DNA of 64,000 nucleotides from Chloroflexi bacterium 54-19 (GTDB taxonomy: Bacteria; Chloroflexota; Chloroflexia; Chloroheliales; Chloroheliaceae). The translations under genes were made by a program, and so were the position numbers. Where the stretch lies: contig MKTJ01000038.1 of NCBI GenBank assembly GCA_001898225.1, positions 64,372 through 128,371 of the forward strand. The letters run 5' to 3'. Under the pieces are notes generated by a model. It did not search any database. It was not told the DNA's origin and saw only the letters and a list, made by a program, of their open reading frames with translations. This document shows positions 1 to 9,623 of the stretch, one piece after another (the stretch's first letter is position 1; every line of letters begins with the position of its first letter).

Positions 1-146
1 AAACTGACTACTACCCTTTGACCTCTAACTACTATTCTGACTACTATTATTCTGACTACTATATAGAAGGCAAAATAGAAGGCAGAAAATAGGGAATATA
101 AAAACTGATTTCTGGCTACTGCCCTCTGGCTACTGGCTACTGCCCT
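1..146. repeat. heptanucleotide repeat tract at the recombinase 3' end
   Basis: Degenerate 7-bp units, seen here as CTGGCTA, CTGCCCT and TTCTGAC (the complementary family is GGCAGTA/GTCAGAG). The tract reaches positions 130-146, where it supplies the last codons and stop of the recombinase gene. Upstream of about 100 it decays into AT-rich variants. It has no spacer-repeat architecture, so it is not CRISPR. Confidence 0.75.
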
Positions 147-1686
147 CCGCCAGTTTTTCGACCCCGACCCGGTGGCGGTTGACCGCCGCCCGCAAGGTTT
201 TGCGCTCGTAGTGGGCGTAAATCATCTTGGTCGTGACCGGGCTGGCGTGTCCAAGCACGTCCTGCACCTCGCCCAGTTGGGCCCCGTTGTTTAGCATGGT
301 GGTAGCCAGGGCGTGCCGGAAATCGTGCGGGTTCACCTCGACCCCGGTTTCCCCGGCCCACTTCTGCACCACCGCCCACACGCTAAAGGGCGACAGCCGG
401 AAGTTCGCGCCCCCGGCCTTTGGCTGGCCCCGGCTGACCCGGTGCTGGATGAAAAGAGGCTGGTAGCTATCGTTGCGGGCCTTCAAATATTCCGAAATCA
501 CCTGCAAGGTCGGCCCATCAAAAAAGACCACCCGTTCCTTGTCCCCCTTGCCCGTAATCAAGACTTCTTCCAGCCGCCCGTCCCGCACGTCGGCCCGGTT
601 CAGGCGCGATACTTCCTCGCGGCGCATCCCGGTCGTGTAGAGGGTCAGGATAAGCGCCCGGTCCCGCAACAACTCCTGGCGGCGCAAATTTAGCTCGGCG
701 GGGTTGAGCTTGCGTTTGGCCGCGAAAAGGTGTTTTTGCCAGAGCAGCCTTAACTCATCGTCCGGCCCTTCTTTGACCGTTGCGGCGTCAACCGCCTGGG
801 CTGCGGCCTGGTTCGCCAGCGCGACCAGTTCGTCGGCGGCAGGGACTTTAAGGCGGTACATGAACTCGGCCAGTTTGCGGGTTTCGCTAAAGTCCACCCG
901 TGGGGTCTTGTAACCGCCCCGCCCGACCAGACGGGCCAGGCCCCCGGTCATCTTGGCGTACTGGACGTGGCCGGGGGTCAGGTCGCGCCGGGCCAGGTAG
1001 GCGAACAGGTTGCGCGGCCCCGCCATGTAGCCCGCCACGGTCATTTTCTTGGCCCGGCTATAGCGGTCGACCAGCCAGAGGTAATAATCTTCCAGGATTA
1101 AGGGCTGCAAGGCGGTCACGGCTATGGTGGAGGGGTCGCCCAGGCCGCTTTCGTAGAGGAAGTACATGAAGATACGGCAGGCCACCCGGTAAGTCTTGTG
1201 GGTCTGGACGCTCTGCCCTTTAAGTGTTTTCAGGAACAGGCTGACCCCGCAGGCCACGCTGGTATCGGGCGGGAGGACGGCCAGGCCCGGTTCGAGTTGG
1301 GCCGCCTGGGTCTCCCCGGCTACCGTCCAGCGGTCCTTCAGTTCGTCCTCGGCCCGTTTTAAGTCGGCCTCACTCTCGCCAGCCGTAACGGTGCCGACAG
1401 CCGCAGGGGTTGGCGCGACCGGACCTGTTTCGCCTGGACTGGGTTCAAAAAGGTTTGTTTCCCCGGCAGGTTCCCCGGCTGGCGTTTTGGCCTGGCGGCG
1501 TTTCCCCGGCTCCCGGCCCGGAGAAATCTCGGCCTGGGCGGGGGGTTGGTCCTGGTCCGGGCTGGCGGGGACTTCCGGCGGCGCGGCCTTTTTGCGGCCT
1601 CGCTTCTTCGGCTGGCCGGTTGGCTGGCCGCTTTCGGTTTGTGGTTGGTCTTGAGCTGGCTTTCGAACTGGTTCGTGAGTTGGCAT
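130..1686 (-). CDS. tyrosine recombinase/integrase with disordered N-terminal extension
   Basis: A 518-residue protein. Residues 1-125 are Pro/Gln/Lys/Gly-rich and probably disordered. A core-binding (SAM-like) domain covers about 145-250 and the catalytic domain about 330-505. The tyrosine recombinase residues are visible: Arg355 in TTGMRREEV, Lys in TGKGDKER near 380-383, HDFR (His454, Arg457), LGH (His480) and the nucleophile candidate Tyr490 in KMIYAHY. The family cuts and rejoins DNA at specific sites, for example in XerCD dimer resolution, integration or inversion. The start is ATG at 1686 with GGGAAG eight bases upstream. The last residues, EGSSQ and the stop, are encoded by heptamer repeat sequence. 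No excisionase or att-like duplication is evident nearby. It could be a phage/ICE integrase or a replicon resolvase; the subfamily is uncertain. Confidence 0.9.
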   Translation of the reverse strand: MPTHEPVRKPAQDQPQTESGQPTGQPKKRGRKKAAPPEVPASPDQDQPPAQAEISPGREPGKRRQAKTPAGEPAGETNLFEPSPGETGPVAPTPAAVGTVTAGESEADLKRAEDELKDRWTVAGETQAAQLEPGLAVLPPDTSVACGVSLFLKTLKGQSVQTHKTYRVACRIFMYFLYESGLGDPSTIAVTALQPLILEDYYLWLVDRYSRAKKMTVAGYMAGPRNLFAYLARRDLTPGHVQYAKMTGGLARLVGRGGYKTPRVDFSETRKLAEFMYRLKVPAADELVALANQAAAQAVDAATVKEGPDDELRLLWQKHLFAAKRKLNPAELNLRRQELLRDRALILTLYTTGMRREEVSRLNRADVRDGRLEEVLITGKGDKERVVFFDGPTLQVISEYLKARNDSYQPLFIQHRVSRGQPKAGGANFRLSPFSVWAVVQKWAGETGVEVNPHDFRHALATTMLNNGAQLGEVQDVLGHASPVTTKMIYAHYERKTLRAAVNRHRVGVEKLAEGSSQ

Positions 1687-1864
1687 GGATTGCTTCCCGC
1701 TAAAAAAGAAAATTATTTCAGGTGCTAACTTTATAAGTATCGCCCGCGTCTGTCAAAGGGGCCGGACGCTCCTCATAAATGCAAAGTCGTTAACCGCGAA
1801 CTGCACTAAATTGTGCTCACAATCCACACGGTTTTAGGTCAAAGCTATATAATTCCTGGAACCC

Positions 1865-1906
1865 ATAAAAAACCGTCGCTGGCCTTTGAGAGTACCAGGA
1901 CGGTTA
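1865..1906 (-). terminator. Rho-independent terminator for the beta-helix gene
   Basis: Inverted repeat with arms AACCGTC(G)CTGG and CCAGGACGGTT (1871-1905). On the minus strand it is followed by a run of T (complement of the A-run at 1867-1872). It lies about 30 bases past the stop codon at 1936. Confidence 0.85.
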
Positions 1907-1935
1907 TGGTTGGTTTAGAAGTCGCTTGATTAACT

Positions 1936-3687
1936 TTAGCTTACGAAAAGGGAAACTACGGTCGAGGTACTCGGCGCATAAGTATTGTCCCCAACAAACT
2001 GGGCTTGCAGGTTGTGGATTGTTAGCCGGGTCTTGTTAGTTGTATCGTAGACGGCTGCGGCTAATCCATTGCTATCCGGGGTAACTTCCGCCAGAATGCT
2101 GTTTCCTTCTTTGAAGACCACCTTACCGGTGACCGGGGTATTCAGGGATTTTGTGACGGTCACTCTCATTTGCACCTGGGTGCCACGGACTGCGCTTGAA
2201 GTAGAAAGAGTTAAAATGGTAGTGGTTGGGCTCTTAACCGTAACTGGGGCCGGAACCCCAAAGCTATCGTAAGCGCCGATGTCACAGTAGCTAGCGGGGC
2301 GGGGTAGGCCCCGTGCGTCCTTACCGCTCACCAGGATACCCTGGCAGACCAGCGGATTTCCAGCCGCTATAGCCGGACTGGCGGGTTGAAGGGCCAGCGT
2401 TTGAACGGAACCGCCGTTGGAAATTGGAGTGCTGGTAGCGAACTTGGGGTCGCTATTAACCAGGCTGTGGCTGGTCTTGCTCAGGCCGCAGCTATTAGCG
2501 CTTTCCAGGTTATAGCCGCCATCGGTGAAACTGCCGCCACAGTTGCCGCCTGAACCGTTGTTCGCCAGGATGGTGTTGACTAATTTGGCCGACCCTTTGA
2601 CATAGACATAGTTTGGCAAATAGACAAACCCGTTGGAAATTCCGCCGCCAGCCTGTTGCGATGAGTTGTTGGCAAGGGTGCTGTTGGTAACGGTCAGAGT
2701 ACCAACATTATAGATTGCGCCACCCGACATACTGGCCGAATTGTTGGCAAAAGTAGAGTTCGCTACGTCAAGAGTGGCGTAATAGGAATTTTGCACGGCA
2801 CCCCCGCTGTTACTTGTAGCACTATTGCCGGTAAAGGTGGAGTTAGTGATAGTCATTTGTTTGGCATTGAAAATCCCACCTCCCATAGTGCCGGAGTTGG
2901 CGGCAAAGGTGGAATAGTCAATTTTAACAGTCCCATTCTGGTTGTTGATAGCCCCGCTATCCTGCCTGGAAGCATTAGTAGTGAAAGTGCTGTTAGTTAT
3001 CGTGACGTTACCGGCTTCGTTGAAAAGCGCCCCGCTACTGATATTAGCAGTGTTACCCGAAAAGGTAGAATTGTTAATATTCAATATGCCTGTACCCGCG
3101 CTGTAGATAGCCCCTCCTTCAAAAGCAGCCGAGTTGCCTGAAAAGGTAGCGTTATTTATATTGACGATTGCGCCCTGGTTGTAAATGGCGCCACCCTCGT
3201 AACCGGTATTGCCCGAAAAATTAACATTATTAATGTTAACGGTGCTATTGGCCTGGGCGGTAATAGCGCCACCGACGCCATCCTTACTATTGCCGTTACG
3301 CATGATCAGGTTGTTAAAAGTCGCTGTGTAATAGCCGCTGACAAAAAAGAGTTGCGCGGTTGACCCACCACTGAAGATAACTTGCTGACCTACCCCATCC
3401 AGGGTCAAAGATTTGTCAATATTGATGTAGCTGCCGGTTATTGTAATGCTGCCGCTGCAACCAAACTTGATGGTATCACCAAGCTGCGCTTTTGAAATTG
3501 CCATCCGCAGATCTGTTTCGGTACACCTGGTAAGGGTAGTAGTAGTAGTGGTAGCGGCGAAAGTAGGGCTGGGCGCGAAACTTACCAGCAGCGCCAGTAG
3601 CAAAACCAGGGCCCCGGCTAAGTTTTTGAATTTCTCTGAAAAATGCCGGGGTTCTTTCAGGAGTTGTAAAGTTGCTATCATTGTCAT
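1936..3687 (-). CDS. secreted right-handed beta-helix protein with C-terminal Ig-like domain
   Basis: A 583-residue protein with an N-terminal hydrophobic signal segment (about 20-44, ending near SFAPSPTFA). Residues 95-430 hold many imperfect repeats of the type NSTFSGNTA / GGAIYN / LTVTNSTL, the ladder expected of polymorphic membrane protein-like right-handed beta-helices. Residues 430-475 (SPAIAAG, DARGLPRP, DIGAYD) match the end-of-helix signature often called choice-of-anchor Q. Residues 490-583 look like a bacterial Ig-like domain (GKVVFKEG). Such proteins are exported and face the cell surface or medium; their ligand cannot be told here. The start ATG at 3687 has AAAGGA five bases upstream. 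It is a stand-alone unit with its own terminator. Confidence 0.85.
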   Translation of the reverse strand: MTMIATLQLLKEPRHFSEKFKNLAGALVLLLALLVSFAPSPTFAATTTTTTLTRCTETDLRMAISKAQLGDTIKFGCSGSITITGSYINIDKSLTLDGVGQQVIFSGGSTAQLFFVSGYYTATFNNLIMRNGNSKDGVGGAITAQANSTVNINNVNFSGNTGYEGGAIYNQGAIVNINNATFSGNSAAFEGGAIYSAGTGILNINNSTFSGNTANISSGALFNEAGNVTITNSTFTTNASRQDSGAINNQNGTVKIDYSTFAANSGTMGGGIFNAKQMTITNSTFTGNSATSNSGGAVQNSYYATLDVANSTFANNSASMSGGAIYNVGTLTVTNSTLANNSSQQAGGGISNGFVYLPNYVYVKGSAKLVNTILANNGSGGNCGGSFTDGGYNLESANSCGLSKTSHSLVNSDPKFATSTPISNGGSVQTLALQPASPAIAAGNPLVCQGILVSGKDARGLPRPASYCDIGAYDSFGVPAPVTVKSPTTTILTLSTSSAVRGTQVQMRVTVTKSLNTPVTGKVVFKEGNSILAEVTPDSNGLAAAVYDTTNKTRLTIHNLQAQFVGDNTYAPSTSTVVSLFVS

Positions 3688-3892
3688 AGTCCTTTCAGTC
3701 GGGTCAATTTTCAGGGGTAAACCCTAAAATGTCTCTTTGTTAGCCGGGTCAGACTGCTTCAGTTTGGCCGTGGTTTAACTATAGCTCAGCCTTTCGGTTG
3801 CCACATCACTAGACTTTGTTATTTGTTTGTGGAATAAATAGGCGATAATGTGAAATAAGTATGAAATTAACCCCAAACTAAAAACACTCCCG

Positions 3893-4006
3893 TCACTCTG
3901 TCCCCTGACTTCTAACTTCTAACTTCTGCCCTCTGCCTACTAAACACTAAAAACTGCCTACTGCCCTCTGCCTTCTGGCTACTGCCCTCTGCCCTCCAAA
4001 ACTTAG
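3893..4006. repeat. heptamer repeat tract
   Basis: CTGCCCT, CTGCCTT, CTGCCTA, CTGACTT and CTAACTT units in tandem, with an AAACACTAAAAACTG interruption. It lies between the divergent beta-helix and kinase genes, just upstream of the kinase promoter. The remainder of the 3688-4158 gap shows no gene. Confidence 0.8.
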
Positions 4007-4042
4007 TGAGGAATCTCATACCAAAAAACGGAAAAATTAGTC

Positions 4043-4048
4043 TATAAT
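4043..4048 (+). promoter_or_regulatory. -10 box of the kinase gene promoter
   Basis: A perfect TATAAT with a weak -35 region. The predicted transcript would start near 4055, giving a roughly 100-base leader to the ATG at 4159. This favours that start over the upstream in-frame ATG at 4057. Confidence 0.5.
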
Positions 4049-4158
4049 TAATCCGAATGGTTAATTGCCATAATCCGAAATTTTGCCAGTTTCCTTTTCT
4101 TATTCTTATCTTATTATTTCATACACCTATCGAAGCCAGCGGGCAGGAGTTTATTGGG

Positions 4159-6861
4159 ATGATTACGGAAAACAGCGTCTTAAACACACGCTATCGTTTA
4201 GAGAAAAAAATCGGGCAGGGCGGGTTCGCCCAGGTCTACCTGGCGATGGACCAGTTGTTAAAACGCCGGGTCGCGGTTAAAGTTTTGAACTCGGAACTGA
4301 CCGAGGACGAGAACTTTTTGACCCGTTTTGAAAAAGAAGCCCAGTCTATCGCCGCCCTTGAACATCCCAATATTCTCACCGTTTACGACTACGGCCAGGC
4401 CGAAGATACCGCTTATCTCGTCACGCCCTACATCGAAGGCGGCACCCTGCACGACAAACTCCGCAAAGAACGCAAATTCACTCTCCAACAGGCCAGCGCC
4501 TACCTGACCCAGGTCGCCGCCGCCCTCGATTACGCCCACCGCCGCTATATCGTCCACCGCGACATCAAGCCGCAGAACATGCTTTTACGGGCCGAGGACG
4601 ACCGCCTGCTTTTAGGCGACTTCGGTATCGCCAAGGTGTTGAGTTCGTCCAGCGCCCAGAGCCGGACCGGCGTGATGGGCACGATTTCCTACATGTCGCC
4701 CGAACAACTCGAAGGCAACGTGGCGGTCGGCACCGACATTTACGCGCTCGGCTGCGTGCTGTTCCAGATGCTGACCGGCGAACTCCCCTATACCGGGGCT
4801 ACCGAACAGGTCATGATGGGCCACCTCCTGCGACCTATCCCCTCCATTGTCGAGCGGAGCCAGGGCCAGGTGCCGCCCCCGGTCCAGGAGATTATCAACC
4901 GGGCGCTGGCGAAAAAGCCGGAAGACCGCTTCCAGAGCGCCGGGGAGATGGCAAAAGCTTTCGCGGCGGTCGCCAGCGGCGGGGCTGTCAGTTTTACCAG
5001 CCCGACTGCCGTGATTAACCCGCCTGACCTCTTGAACCGCAATTCGACCGCCGGTTATGGCGCGACCCAGGCCCCTACCAATTTCCAGGGCCAGCCGCAG
5101 GGTCCGAGCGGGAGTTTTATCCCCCCGGCCACCGGTTACGACCGCACCCAGGTCGCCGGGCTTTCGGCCCAGTACACCCAGCAGGGCGCGACCGCGACCG
5201 GGACCCCGCCGCAGGGCAATTTCCCGCCGGGCACCACCCCACCGCCGGGTTTTGGCGGCACCCCGCCCTATGGCACCGTCCCGCCGGGCGGCACTCCGCC
5301 CCAGGGCTATACCAATACGCCAGCCGGGGGTTATACCAACCCGCAGGTTGTCGCTGCCGGGAACAAAAAACCAAATCTGGTCTTGATTATTGGGATTACG
5401 GCGATTGTCCTGGTGACTATTGCAGTCATCCTGTCAATTCTCTTGCTCATAAAAGGGCCGCCTGCGCTCCCGCCGACCGCAACCGCCGTCCAGCCGACTG
5501 TCAATGTCAAACCCACCAGCGGCCCCGGCCCGATTGCCACGCCCACCACCGGCCCTACCACCGCCGCCCCGGTCACGACTGCGCCGGTAACCACCGCGCC
5601 GCCGACGACCGCCCCGGTTGACCCGGTTTCGAACGCCCTGAAGGACGCCTACACGACCTTCTTTACCCAGGGCGACTTGCAGGGCGGCCTCGGCAAGTAC
5701 CGCAAGTTGAGCATTGATAACCCGTCCAACGCCAAAGTCTGGCGCGACTACGGCCTGGCCCTCTATCTCTACGACCAGGACGCCGGGGGCATCGAGCCGA
5801 TGGAGAAATCGCTCCAGTACGACACCAAAGACCCGCTGGCTTATCTATACCTGGTTGACGTTTACGGGAACAGCGCCCGCTATACCGACGCCCAGAAAGC
5901 GGCCCAGCAAGCCCTTCAGCTTGACCCGAACGGCTGGGTCGGCCACATGGCAATGGCGACCTACTATACCTACGTTTTGAAGCTGGACCAGGCCAGGCCC
6001 GAACTCACCGCCGCCCAGCAGGCCGCCGGGAGTTCCGCCACCGACCCTTACTATAACTGGCTGCTGGCGACAAACCTCTCCTACCAGGAGGATTTCCCCG
6101 GCTCTGCCGCCGCTATGGATAAAACTATCGCGGCCTGGCCGAACCTGCCTACGGCTCTCTTTGTCCGGGGCGACATCTACCTGTACTCGCCCGGCGACGA
6201 CGCTACCTTCAAGGCGAACCAGGCCAAAGCCCTCGAGCTTTACCAGAAGGCGCAAAAAATCGCGCCGGACTCGGCTACTACCAACTCGCACCTGGCAAAC
6301 TATTACCTGGAAGCCGGGGACTATACCAACGCCGAGACCTATGCCAACAACGCCCTGAAGAAAGCCCCGAACAGCAAACAGGCCCTGTACGTGCTGGGGG
6401 TGGTGCAGGATAACGACAAAAAATACGATGACGCTATCGGGAATTTCGAGCGGTGTACCCAGCAAGACTCTTACTACGCCGATTGCTACTTCTGGTGGTC
6501 TTACACCCTGCTGGACCGGGCTACAGCCCTGGATAAGAGCAACCCGACCCAGGCCAAGGCCGACCGCACGCTGGCCCTGGAAAAGGCCCAGAAAGCCCTG
6601 GAACTCTACCCGAGCAGCGCCAATTACAACTGGATTACCGGGTACGTCTATTACCAGCAGGGCGATTACGCCAACTCCATCACCTATATGCAGAAGGCGA
6701 CCGCTATCGCGCCCAATAGCGCCAACTATTACGGCTGGCTGGGGCTGGCTTACTACTACAACAACCAGAAAGACCAGGCCCAGGCCCAGTACAACAAGGG
6801 TATCGCTATCGAGCCGGATAACGGTCTTCTCAAGACCTTGAAAGGGTTGCTGGATAAGTAG
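4159..6861 (+). CDS. PknB-like Ser/Thr protein kinase with extracytoplasmic TPR domain
   Basis: Eukaryotic-type kinase domain at about residues 10-275: glycine loop [14 protein letters not shown] lysine, catalytic [12 protein letters not shown] in LGDFGIAK, and [10 protein letters not shown] in the activation segment. A Pro/Gly/Thr-rich linker follows (about 275-405). A single membrane helix ([20 protein letters not shown]) lies near 410-435. A Thr/Pro-rich stretch and about 10 TPR-like repeats run to the end, outside the membrane. The family phosphorylates Ser/Thr of cytosolic partners, and the outside part is the presumed sensor. An upstream in-frame ATG at 4057 would add 34 residues, but AGGAG at 4145-4149 sits nine bases before the ATG at 4159, so I use that start. 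No phosphatase gene neighbours it. Confidence 0.93.
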   Translation: MITENSVLNTRYRLEKKIGQGGFAQVYLAMDQLLKRRVAVKVLNSELTEDENFLTRFEKEAQSIAALEHPNILTVYDYGQAEDTAYLVTPYIEGGTLHDKLRKERKFTLQQASAYLTQVAAALDYAHRRYIVHRDIKPQNMLLRAEDDRLLLGDFGIAKVLSSSSAQSRTGVMGTISYMSPEQLEGNVAVGTDIYALGCVLFQMLTGELPYTGATEQVMMGHLLRPIPSIVERSQGQVPPPVQEIINRALAKKPEDRFQSAGEMAKAFAAVASGGAVSFTSPTAVINPPDLLNRNSTAGYGATQAPTNFQGQPQGPSGSFIPPATGYDRTQVAGLSAQYTQQGATATGTPPQGNFPPGTTPPPGFGGTPPYGTVPPGGTPPQGYTNTPAGGYTNPQVVAAGNKKPNLVLIIGITAIVLVTIAVILSILLLIKGPPALPPTATAVQPTVNVKPTSGPGPIATPTTGPTTAAPVTTAPVTTAPPTTAPVDPVSNALKDAYTTFFTQGDLQGGLGKYRKLSIDNPSNAKVWRDYGLALYLYDQDAGGIEPMEKSLQYDTKDPLAYLYLVDVYGNSARYTDAQKAAQQALQLDPNGWVGHMAMATYYTYVLKLDQARPELTAAQQAAGSSATDPYYNWLLATNLSYQEDFPGSAAAMDKTIAAWPNLPTALFVRGDIYLYSPGDDATFKANQAKALELYQKAQKIAPDSATTNSHLANYYLEAGDYTNAETYANNALKKAPNSKQALYVLGVVQDNDKKYDDAIGNFERCTQQDSYYADCYFWWSYTLLDRATALDKSNPTQAKADRTLALEKAQKALELYPSSANYNWITGYVYYQQGDYANSITYMQKATAIAPNSANYYGWLGLAYYYNNQKDQAQAQYNKGIAIEPDNGLLKTLKGLLDK

Positions 6862-7155
6862 TGAGAGGACAGTAGTCGGTAGACAGTAGGCAGTAGTCGG
6901 TAGACAGAGGGCAGAAGGCAGTAGTCAGAGGGCAGAAGGCAGTAGTCAGAGGGCAGTAGTCAGAGGGCAGTAGTCAGAGGGCAGAAGGCAGTAGCCGGTA
7001 GGAAGTTCTTGCATTACCAGCCCTCTACCATTAGATAGAGGGGCAGTAACCGGTAGTGAGCAGTAGTTGCCAGTCAGTATTTATACTACCTGACCTATGA
7101 CTTCTGATTTCTGCCCTCTGTCTACTGCCCTCTGCCTACCGGCTACTGTCTTCCG
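6862..7155. repeat. heptamer arrays, both orientations, between kinase and PadR genes
   Basis: From 6875 to 7000 the units read GGCAGTA, GTCAGAG and GGCAGAA (plus orientation). From 7080 to 7155 they read CTGCCCT, CTGTCTA and CTGCCTA (opposite orientation). The right arm enters the PadR gene and encodes its last residues and stop. There is no coding potential in the gap. Confidence 0.85.
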
Positions 7156-7663
7156 CCTTCAGTTGCCGGATGGCCGCGTCAAGCCAGCTTTCGTCAGCCT
7201 GGAAAATGGCGCGCATCCGGTCAACCGCCAGGTCCACCCCGATGCCGAAGCCGTGTTTGGGCGTACCCTGGTAGGCGGCCAGTTGTTCCCGGACCTTCTT
7301 TAATTTTTCTTCTAAAAGGCCGATTATTTCTTCCCCGGAAAGATGGTCGATAAACATCAGCCCGATATTCCCACCCAGGCTCAAACGGCCAGTCTCGGCT
7401 AAGTCCGCCTTTAGCAACTCCATGAACCTGGCCTGCCCGGACGGGGTAATGCTGTAGACCTTGCGCTGGGGCCGTTTGCCTTCCTGCTCGGAATGGACAT
7501 CCACAAACCCTTCTTTTGCCAGCCGTTCCAGCACGGCGTAGGCGTTCCCTTTTTTCATTTCGGTGATGCGGGAGAGATTTTTCTCGATAAATTCGTTTAT
7601 CTGGTAGCCGTGCTGGCTCTGCGTCAGGAGCAAGCCCAGCAGCAATAATTCGTTTTCTTCCAT
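7136..7663 (-). CDS. PadR-family transcriptional regulator
   Basis: Winged-helix PadR domain in the first 80 residues (LLLLGLLLTQSQHGYQI, then GNAYAVLERLAKEGFV and RKVYSITPSGQ), followed by a helical dimerisation tail. PadR proteins are usually repressors released by a ligand, often governing an adjacent exporter. The start is placed at the ATG at 7663 (MEENELLLL), with AAAGG about 10 bases upstream; ten more in-frame residues (MVWLQKGLGR) are possible from 7693. It is divergent from the ABC exporter genes, with a perfect palindrome between them. The last residues (AEDSSR) and stop come from heptamer repeat sequence. Confidence 0.92.
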   Translation of the reverse strand: MEENELLLLGLLLTQSQHGYQINEFIEKNLSRITEMKKGNAYAVLERLAKEGFVDVHSEQEGKRPQRKVYSITPSGQARFMELLKADLAETGRLSLGGNIGLMFIDHLSGEEIIGLLEEKLKKVREQLAAYQGTPKHGFGIGVDLAVDRMRAIFQADESWLDAAIRQLKAEDSSR

Positions 7664-7726
7664 ACGCCCCAAACCTTTCTGCAACCAAACCATTTTTCCC
7701 GAATATTAAACCAATAATAATCAAAT

Positions 7727-7754
7727 TTGACTAATTTTGCAAACATGATATACT
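7727..7754 (+). promoter_or_regulatory. sigma-70-type promoter of the ABC exporter operon
   Basis: TTGACT (7727-7732), 16-base spacer, TATACT (7749-7754). It lies 55 bases upstream of the permease start and directly before the 7763-7782 palindrome. Confidence 0.75.
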
Positions 7755-7762
7755 CAAGCCGG

Positions 7763-7782
7763 ATTAGTCATACATGACTAAT
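7763..7782. promoter_or_regulatory. predicted PadR operator
   Basis: A perfect palindrome, ATTAGTCAT-AC-ATGACTAAT (9+2+9), sits at the expected transcription start of the exporter operon. A further half-site TGACTAAT at 7728-7735 overlaps the -35 box. The position between the divergent padR and exporter genes fits repression of both; binding by this PadR is an inference. Confidence 0.7.
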
Positions 7783-7808
7783 TGAATGTGAATAATCAGG
7801 AGAAAGAT

Positions 7809-8918
7809 ATGTTTTTAGCATTTCGTGAATTAAAGCATTCCTGGCTGCGCTTTTTGATGGTTGGGGCGATTATGACCTTGCTGGCCTGGCTGGTCTTTTT
7901 GTTATCCGGGCTGGCGACCGGTCTTGCCACCGACAACGCTTCATCGTTCCAGAACATGAAGGCCGATTATATCGCCTTTGAGCCGGAAACGCGGCAGTCC
8001 CTTAGCCGGTCGCTACTGGAAAAAGCCGCGGCTGAGCGCATCAGGCAGGTGCCGGGAGTAACGGCGACGGCCCCGCTCGGCGAAAGCATAATAACCATTC
8101 AGACCCCGGCGGGCGCAAAGATAGACGTGGCGGTATTTGGTATCGAGGCGGAAAGTTTCCTCGCCCCCAAAATTGATAAAGGGAGCGGCCTTAAGGGCCA
8201 ACCGGCAGGCAGCGCGGTGGTCGATAAGACATTTCTGGAAAGCGGCCAGCTTGAGACCGGTTCTACCCTGACCGACCCCACCTCCGGCGTAAAATTAACC
8301 GTAACCGGCTTTACTTCCGGGCAGACCTACAGTCACGTGCCGGTAATTTTCACCGATATGGCGACCTGGCAGTCCTTGCGGTTCGTGAACGCGGCTTCGA
8401 AAAATAACCTGGCCGACCCGGTTAGCGCGATAGCCATCCAGATGAATAAAGACCAGTTGGCCCCGGTCAAGGCCCTGGGCGGGTTGGATGTCGTCAGCCG
8501 CCAGGAAGCCATTCAGAAGCTGCCCGGCTACTCCGAGGAAATGGGTACAATCAGCATGATTATGGTCTTTCTTTTCCTGATTGCCTCGTTCATTATGGCC
8601 GCCTTCTTCTACGTAATGACCTTACAGAAGACCAACCAGTTCGGCATCTTAAAAACCCTGGGGGCCAGCACCGCGTTCCTGGCGAAAGACCTGGTCGGGC
8701 AGGTAATCCTCCTGGCGGCGGCAGGGGTAGTGGTTGGGGCGTTGTTGACCTTCGGCGTGGCCGCCATAATGCCCGCCAGCGTTCCATTTTCCCTCGATAG
8801 CGCCATCGTGCTGGGTTACGGGGTGTTGCTGGTGGCGGTGGCCCTGGTCGGCACGCTCCTTTCCTTGTGGCGCATCGCCCGGATTGACCCCTTGCTGGCG
8901 ATAGGGCGGGCCGATTAG
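7809..8918 (+). CDS. ABC exporter permease, FtsX/MacB (DevC-like) type
   Basis: One N-terminal membrane helix (LMVGAIMTLLAWLVFLLSGLA), a roughly 210-residue outside domain with predicted mixed alpha/beta character, then three helices near the C-terminus (about 250-275, 300-325, 340-365). This is the MacB/FtsX permease layout. Such proteins work with an ATPase to move lipids, peptides or lipoproteins, or act as mechanotransmitters. The ATG at 7809 has AGGAGA upstream (five-base gap); the ORF is open from 7782 but that start lacks a ribosome site and lies inside the operator. The ATPase gene follows after 30 bases. The substrate is unknown; control by the divergent PadR is likely. Confidence 0.9.
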   Translation: MFLAFRELKHSWLRFLMVGAIMTLLAWLVFLLSGLATGLATDNASSFQNMKADYIAFEPETRQSLSRSLLEKAAAERIRQVPGVTATAPLGESIITIQTPAGAKIDVAVFGIEAESFLAPKIDKGSGLKGQPAGSAVVDKTFLESGQLETGSTLTDPTSGVKLTVTGFTSGQTYSHVPVIFTDMATWQSLRFVNAASKNNLADPVSAIAIQMNKDQLAPVKALGGLDVVSRQEAIQKLPGYSEEMGTISMIMVFLFLIASFIMAAFFYVMTLQKTNQFGILKTLGASTAFLAKDLVGQVILLAAAGVVVGALLTFGVAAIMPASVPFSLDSAIVLGYGVLLVAVALVGTLLSLWRIARIDPLLAIGRAD

Positions 8919-8948
8919 GGTGTTTGTAAAATATTTTGGAGAGAAAAG

Positions 8949-9623
8949 ATGAGTGGACTAATTTTAGACAAAGTTAGCAAGGTTTACGGCGAAGGCGACA
9001 ACCGGGTAGCGGCCTTAAACGAGGTTTCCTTGCAGGTTTTACCCGGCGAATTCGTGGCGGTGGTAGGGCCGTCCGGTTCGGGCAAGACTACCATGTTAGC
9101 GGTGGCCGGGGCGCTGCTCCACCCGACCAGCGGCAAGATTTCTATCGGCGGCACCGATTTGAACAGCCTGCCCAAAGCCGCCGTGACAGGCTTCCGGTTG
9201 AAACATATCGGGTTTATCTTGCAATCGTCCAACCTGGTCCCCTATCTGACCGCCCTCGACCAGTTGCTTTTAATAGGCAAGTTGAATAAAGCGGGGGCCA
9301 AACAAAGCGAACAGAAGGCCAGAGATTTGCTGGCTAACCTCGACCTGAAAAACCGGCTGGACCATTATCCCGAAGCACTTTCGGGCGGAGAACGCCAGCG
9401 GGTAGCTATCGCCAGGGCGCTGATGAGCGACCCTGACGTGCTGTTAGCCGATGAACCTACCGCCAGCCTCGACTCCCACCGGGGGCAGCAGGTGGTAGAA
9501 ATGCTGGTCAGGGAAGTTAAATCCCGCCAGAAAGCGGCAGTGATGGTCACGCACGATGAAAGAATGCTCGATTTTTGCGACCGGGTCATCCGTATCGAGG
9601 ACGGTTCGCTGGTAAATATTTAG
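8949..9623 (+). CDS. ABC exporter ATP-binding protein (LolD/MacB/DevA type)
   Basis: A 224-residue nucleotide-binding protein with all motifs: Walker A GPSGSGKTT (near 38-46), Q-loop ILQSSNLVPYLTA, signature LSGGERQRVAIARAL, Walker B VLLADEPTASLD and H-loop VTHDERM. It powers the permease encoded just upstream. Length and the FILQSSNLVPYLT stretch suit the LolD/MacB/DevA subfamily. The start ATG at 8949 has GGAGAG eight bases before it. The gene is followed at once by a long heptamer array. Confidence 0.95.
   Translation: MSGLILDKVSKVYGEGDNRVAALNEVSLQVLPGEFVAVVGPSGSGKTTMLAVAGALLHPTSGKISIGGTDLNSLPKAAVTGFRLKHIGFILQSSNLVPYLTALDQLLLIGKLNKAGAKQSEQKARDLLANLDLKNRLDHYPEALSGGERQRVAIARALMSDPDVLLADEPTASLDSHRGQQVVEMLVREVKSRQKAAVMVTHDERMLDFCDRVIRIEDGSLVNI

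Noticed and set aside
6862..7000. CRISPR array in the repeat-rich gaps
   Set aside because: Units are 7 bp and contiguous, without unique spacers, and no cas gene is present.
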